Shown here: one piece after another, positions 23,988 to 25,598 of the stretch
Numbering within the stretch: position 1 is the stretch's first letter
How the letters are laid out: each line of letters opens with the position of its first letter
Assembly: GCA_004560375.1 (NCBI GenBank)
Contig: SFVC01000035.1
Span: 1 to 25,598 of the forward strand
Source of the DNA: a bacterium
GTDB taxonomy: Bacteria > Bacillota > Clostridia > Oscillospirales > Oscillospiraceae
DNA: 25,598 nt
Direction of reading: 5' to 3'
The notes under the pieces: model-generated
What the model saw: only the letters and a program-made list of their open reading frames with translations
Told to the model about the DNA's origin: nothing
Database searches by the model: none
Position numbers and translations under genes: made by a program

Positions 23988-24010
23988 ATGGTCTCTCCTT
24001 CAGGTGTTTT

Positions 24011-24029
24011 TGCGGCGGAGACCGCCGCA
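24011..24029 (-). other. Small hairpin just upstream of btuF ribosome site
   Basis: A perfect 8-base stem (24011-24018 with 24022-24029) with a 3-base loop, lying between the riboswitch terminator and the btuF ribosome site, about ten bases from the latter. On the minus strand it is followed by AAAA, not by Us, so it is not a second terminator. It may stabilise the 5' region of read-through or processed mRNA, or be incidental. Confidence 0.45.
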
Positions 24030-24049
24030 CTCCCAGCTTTCCCCTGTTC

Positions 24050-24087
24050 TAAAAGAAAAAACCGCGGCAGTCTGACGACTGCCGCGG
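24050..24087 (-). terminator. Riboswitch-associated intrinsic terminator
   Basis: On the minus strand an 11-base perfect GC-rich stem (24087-24077 with 24072-24062) with a 4-base loop is followed by six Us and a further CUUUU. It lies between the cobalamin aptamer and btuF, so it is the expected expression platform: with ligand bound, transcription should stop here; without ligand, RNA polymerase continues into the operon. Confidence 0.93.
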
Positions 24088-24141
24088 CCGATATTTCCAC
24101 AGCAAAAAGCAGTGAAGCGTCCCCGCCTCCCTGTCATACTT

Positions 24142-24347
24142 CCACAAAATAGGTCTCCTGACTTGCGGTAGGGAGGCGCATCTCCTGCGGCTTTGACCCA
24201 CCTTCTCAGATCACTCCAATGGCGAACTCACGTTCAGCGCCCAAGGGCGTTTAGGTCAGGCCTCCCGCTTACAGTGCCGGCACGTTTCGGACTCTCACCG
24301 AATTTCCTCATCCCCGCATCTCCCGGGAGATGCGAAGTCAAATTGTG
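24142..24347 (-). promoter_or_regulatory. Cobalamin riboswitch aptamer
   Basis: Read on the minus strand, the leader contains the conserved cobalamin riboswitch elements in order: AAATTCGGTGAGAGTCCGAA, then GCCGGCACTGTAAGCGGGAGG, a B12-box-like CGCCATTGG, GAGAAGGTGGG, and the 3' hallmark CAAGTCAGGAGACCT (about 24151-24165). The ends can close with CACAA (5') pairing with TTGTG (3'). It senses adenosylcobalamin or a related corrinoid. The terminator downstream implies transcriptional control of the whole uptake and synthesis operon. The outer boundaries are approximate. Confidence 0.95.
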
Positions 24348-24387
24348 ATATTTCCTTTTTCCGCCCATGATTTTCAAGAGCACTTTT

Positions 24388-24416
24388 ATTTTATCGTATC
24401 CCGTGCGCTTCGTCAA
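24388..24416 (-). promoter_or_regulatory. Sigma-70 promoter of the cobalamin operon
   Basis: Minus strand: -35 box TTGACG (24416-24411), a 17-base spacer, and -10 box TAAAAT (24393-24388). Each box differs from consensus at one position and the spacing is ideal. The start of transcription would be near 24381, giving a leader of roughly 390 bases that includes the complete riboswitch and terminator. It starts just after the end of the radical SAM gene, so the cobalamin operon need not rely on read-through from tdk. Confidence 0.85.
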
Positions 24417-24437
24417 GAACCGCCGGAAGAAACCGTT

Positions 24438-25310
24438 TCAAATCCCCCGCAGGTCAAAATCCGGGGTGTACTCCTCCCTGGCGGAGGTCCGCTCCTGGGT
24501 GAAGCCGTCGGTGATGCCGCAGTTTTCCATGTACTCCACTGCCGAGCGGTACTCCGCCCTTGTCACATGGCGGGCGAGATTCCCCGCCGCCCCCGGCTGG
24601 GGCGTGTACTGGCTCATTAAAGAGAACAGCACATCGCCGGGGCGGAAGGTCGCCGCCACCCAGTCGATGACGCGGCGGGTGTTCTCCAGCTCCCCCGGCA
24701 AAATCAAATGCCGGATGAGAACGCCCCGGGTCAGCAGGCCGTTTTCCATTTGGTAAGGCCCGGTCTGGCGGAACATCTCCAAAATGGCGGTACTGGCCCA
24801 GTCGAAGTAATCCTCCGCCGCCGAGTATTTTTTCGCGGGCCCCGGCAGGGCGTATTTCAGGTCCGGCAGGTACACCTGGACTTTCCCCTCCAGCAGCCGC
24901 AGCGTCGACCGCTTTTCGTACCCGCCGCAGTTCCACACCACCGGGACAGGCCAGGGCTCGTCCCCCAGCGCTTCCAGAATGACGGGTGTAAAGTGGGTAG
25001 GCGTGACAAGGTCCAGGCAGGCGGCCCCCTGGGAAATCAGCTCCTTGAAAATCTCCCGCAGGCGGGCGGCGGTGATGGGTTTCCCCACCTCCCCCTGGGA
25101 GATGGGCCCGTTCTGGCAGAAGCAGCACCGGAGGTTGCAGCCGGAAAAAAACACGGTCCCGGCGCCGTGCTCCCCTACGAGACACGGCTCCTCCCACTGG
25201 TGCAGCATGGCCTTCGCCGCCACCGGAACGCTGGGCTGGCGGCACACGCCGCCCCGTTTTGTCTCCGTCCGTTCCGCCCCGCAGTTCCGGGGACACAGGT
25301 TACAAATCAT
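24438..25310 (-). CDS. PflX-like radical SAM protein
   Basis: A 290-residue radical SAM protein of the COG1313 type, related to pyruvate formate-lyase activating enzymes. The radical SAM cluster motif CNLRCCFC (Cys58, Cys62, Cys65) is preceded by an N-terminal cysteine set CNLCPRNC plus Cys23 in GGVCRQ that could hold zinc or a second Fe-S cluster. Later blocks VWNCGGYEK and VYLPDLKYA and the segment GVLIRHLILPGELENTRRVIDW are typical of the family. The substrate is unknown. The ATG overlaps the tdk stop as ATGA, so it is cotranscribed with tdk, not with the cobalamin operon. Confidence 0.9.
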   Translation of the reverse strand: MICNLCPRNCGAERTETKRGGVCRQPSVPVAAKAMLHQWEEPCLVGEHGAGTVFFSGCNLRCCFCQNGPISQGEVGKPITAARLREIFKELISQGAACLDLVTPTHFTPVILEALGDEPWPVPVVWNCGGYEKRSTLRLLEGKVQVYLPDLKYALPGPAKKYSAAEDYFDWASTAILEMFRQTGPYQMENGLLTRGVLIRHLILPGELENTRRVIDWVAATFRPGDVLFSLMSQYTPQPGAAGNLARHVTRAEYRSAVEYMENCGITDGFTQERTSAREEYTPDFDLRGI

Positions 25311-25598
25311 AGCTTCGTGATGTCAAAGTCCGGGCCCAGGTTGCCCTCCCGCCAGTGCTTGCGGCACAGGCCGATGTACTGGTCGTTGGCGCCCAGCACC
25401 ACCTGCTCGCCCTCCTTGAGGACCTTGCCCGTGGAATCGAACCGGGCGTTGAACATGGCCTTTTTGCCGCACCAGCAGATGGTCTTGACTTCCTCAATTT
25501 TGTCCGCCATCACCAGCAGCGCCTCGCTGCCGGGGAACAGGTCGCCCTTGAAGTCCGCCCGCAGGCCGTAGCAGATGACGGGGATGCCCAGGTCGTCC
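25307..25598 (-). CDS. tdk: Thymidine kinase, C-terminal part (partial)
   Basis: The last 96 residues of a type II thymidine kinase, running off the right edge; the 5' end is outside the window. Visible are DDLGIPVICYGLRADFKGDLFPG with the region around it containing the LFPGSEALL segment, ADKIEEVKTICWCGKKAMFNARFD, then GEQVVLGANDQYIGLCRKHW. The C-W-C and C-R-K-H pairs are the zinc site and QYIGLCRKHW the thymidine-site tail of the family. It phosphorylates thymidine in the salvage pathway. It has no apparent link to corrinoids. Confidence 0.93.
   Translation of the reverse strand, partial: DDLGIPVICYGLRADFKGDLFPGSEALLVMADKIEEVKTICWCGKKAMFNARFDSTGKVLKEGEQVVLGANDQYIGLCRKHWREGNLGPDFDITKL

Noticed and set aside
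24234..24416. A 60-codon minus-strand open frame in the leader
   Set aside because: It runs through the promoter and the conserved riboswitch core; its sequence is explained by RNA structure, and it has no good ribosome site.
1..25598. CRISPR arrays, insertion sequences, tRNA or rRNA genes
   Set aside because: No regularly spaced repeats, transposase motifs, cloverleaf-like sequences or rRNA segments were seen; the window is dense coding sequence apart from the two ends of the operon.

Overview
The window is almost entirely a corrinoid locus read from the minus strand. It has about two-thirds G+C by eye, very tight gene packing, Gram-positive-style ribosome sites (GGAGG-type), an anaerobic early-cobalt-insertion B12 pathway, and a thymidine kinase with a PflX-like radical SAM protein next door. 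Together these suggest a strictly anaerobic, high-GC member of the Clostridia, for example an Oscillospiraceae-type gut bacterium. That placement is inference; no rRNA or species marker is present.

Layout in transcription order (right to left). (1) 25598-24438: the 3' end of thymidine kinase (tdk, cut by the window edge) overlaps a radical SAM protein gene by ATGA. (2) 24437-23988: a 450-base regulatory region with a near-consensus sigma-70 promoter (24388-24416), a cobalamin riboswitch (about 24142-24347), an intrinsic terminator (24050-24087) and a small hairpin before the first ribosome site. (3) 23987-138: 28 consecutive minus-strand genes with almost no intergenic space; most start and stop codons overlap. 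They are btuF-btuC-btuD (corrinoid ABC import), precorrin-2 dehydrogenase, cobA-hemD fusion, cbiM-cbiN-cbiQ-cbiO (cobalt ECF import), cbiK, cbiD, cbiL, cbiF, cbiG, cbiH, cbiJ/cobK, cbiE-cbiT fusion, cbiA, cobT, cobU, cobS, a short second cobU-like gene, cobC, cbiB, cobD, cbiP, cbiC, and a small Cys-rich protein of unknown function. (4) 101-135: a strong inverted repeat that terminates the operon and probably also transcription coming from the left. (5) 1-100: a left-edge stretch I cannot assign.

How the genes fit together: HemD/CobA make uroporphyrinogen III and methylate it to precorrin-2; the dehydrogenase makes sirohydrochlorin; CbiK inserts cobalt delivered by CbiMNQO. CbiL, CbiH, CbiF, CbiG, CbiD, CbiJ, CbiET and CbiC then contract and decorate the ring to cobyrinic acid. 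CbiA and CbiP amidate it; CobD and CbiB add the aminopropanol arm; CobU, CobT, CobS and CobC build and attach the nucleotide loop. BtuFCD salvages external corrinoids. The pathway is complete from hydroxymethylbilane to adenosylcobalamin except that no cob(I)yrinic acid adenosyltransferase (BtuR/PduO/EutT type) and no lower-ligand synthesis gene (bza/bluB) lies in the window.

The most interesting points are the two divergent CobU-family proteins that keep complementary halves of the family's motif set, the conserved-looking eight-cysteine protein at the operon's end, and a 9-base element in the riboswitch leader that can pair with either of two partners.
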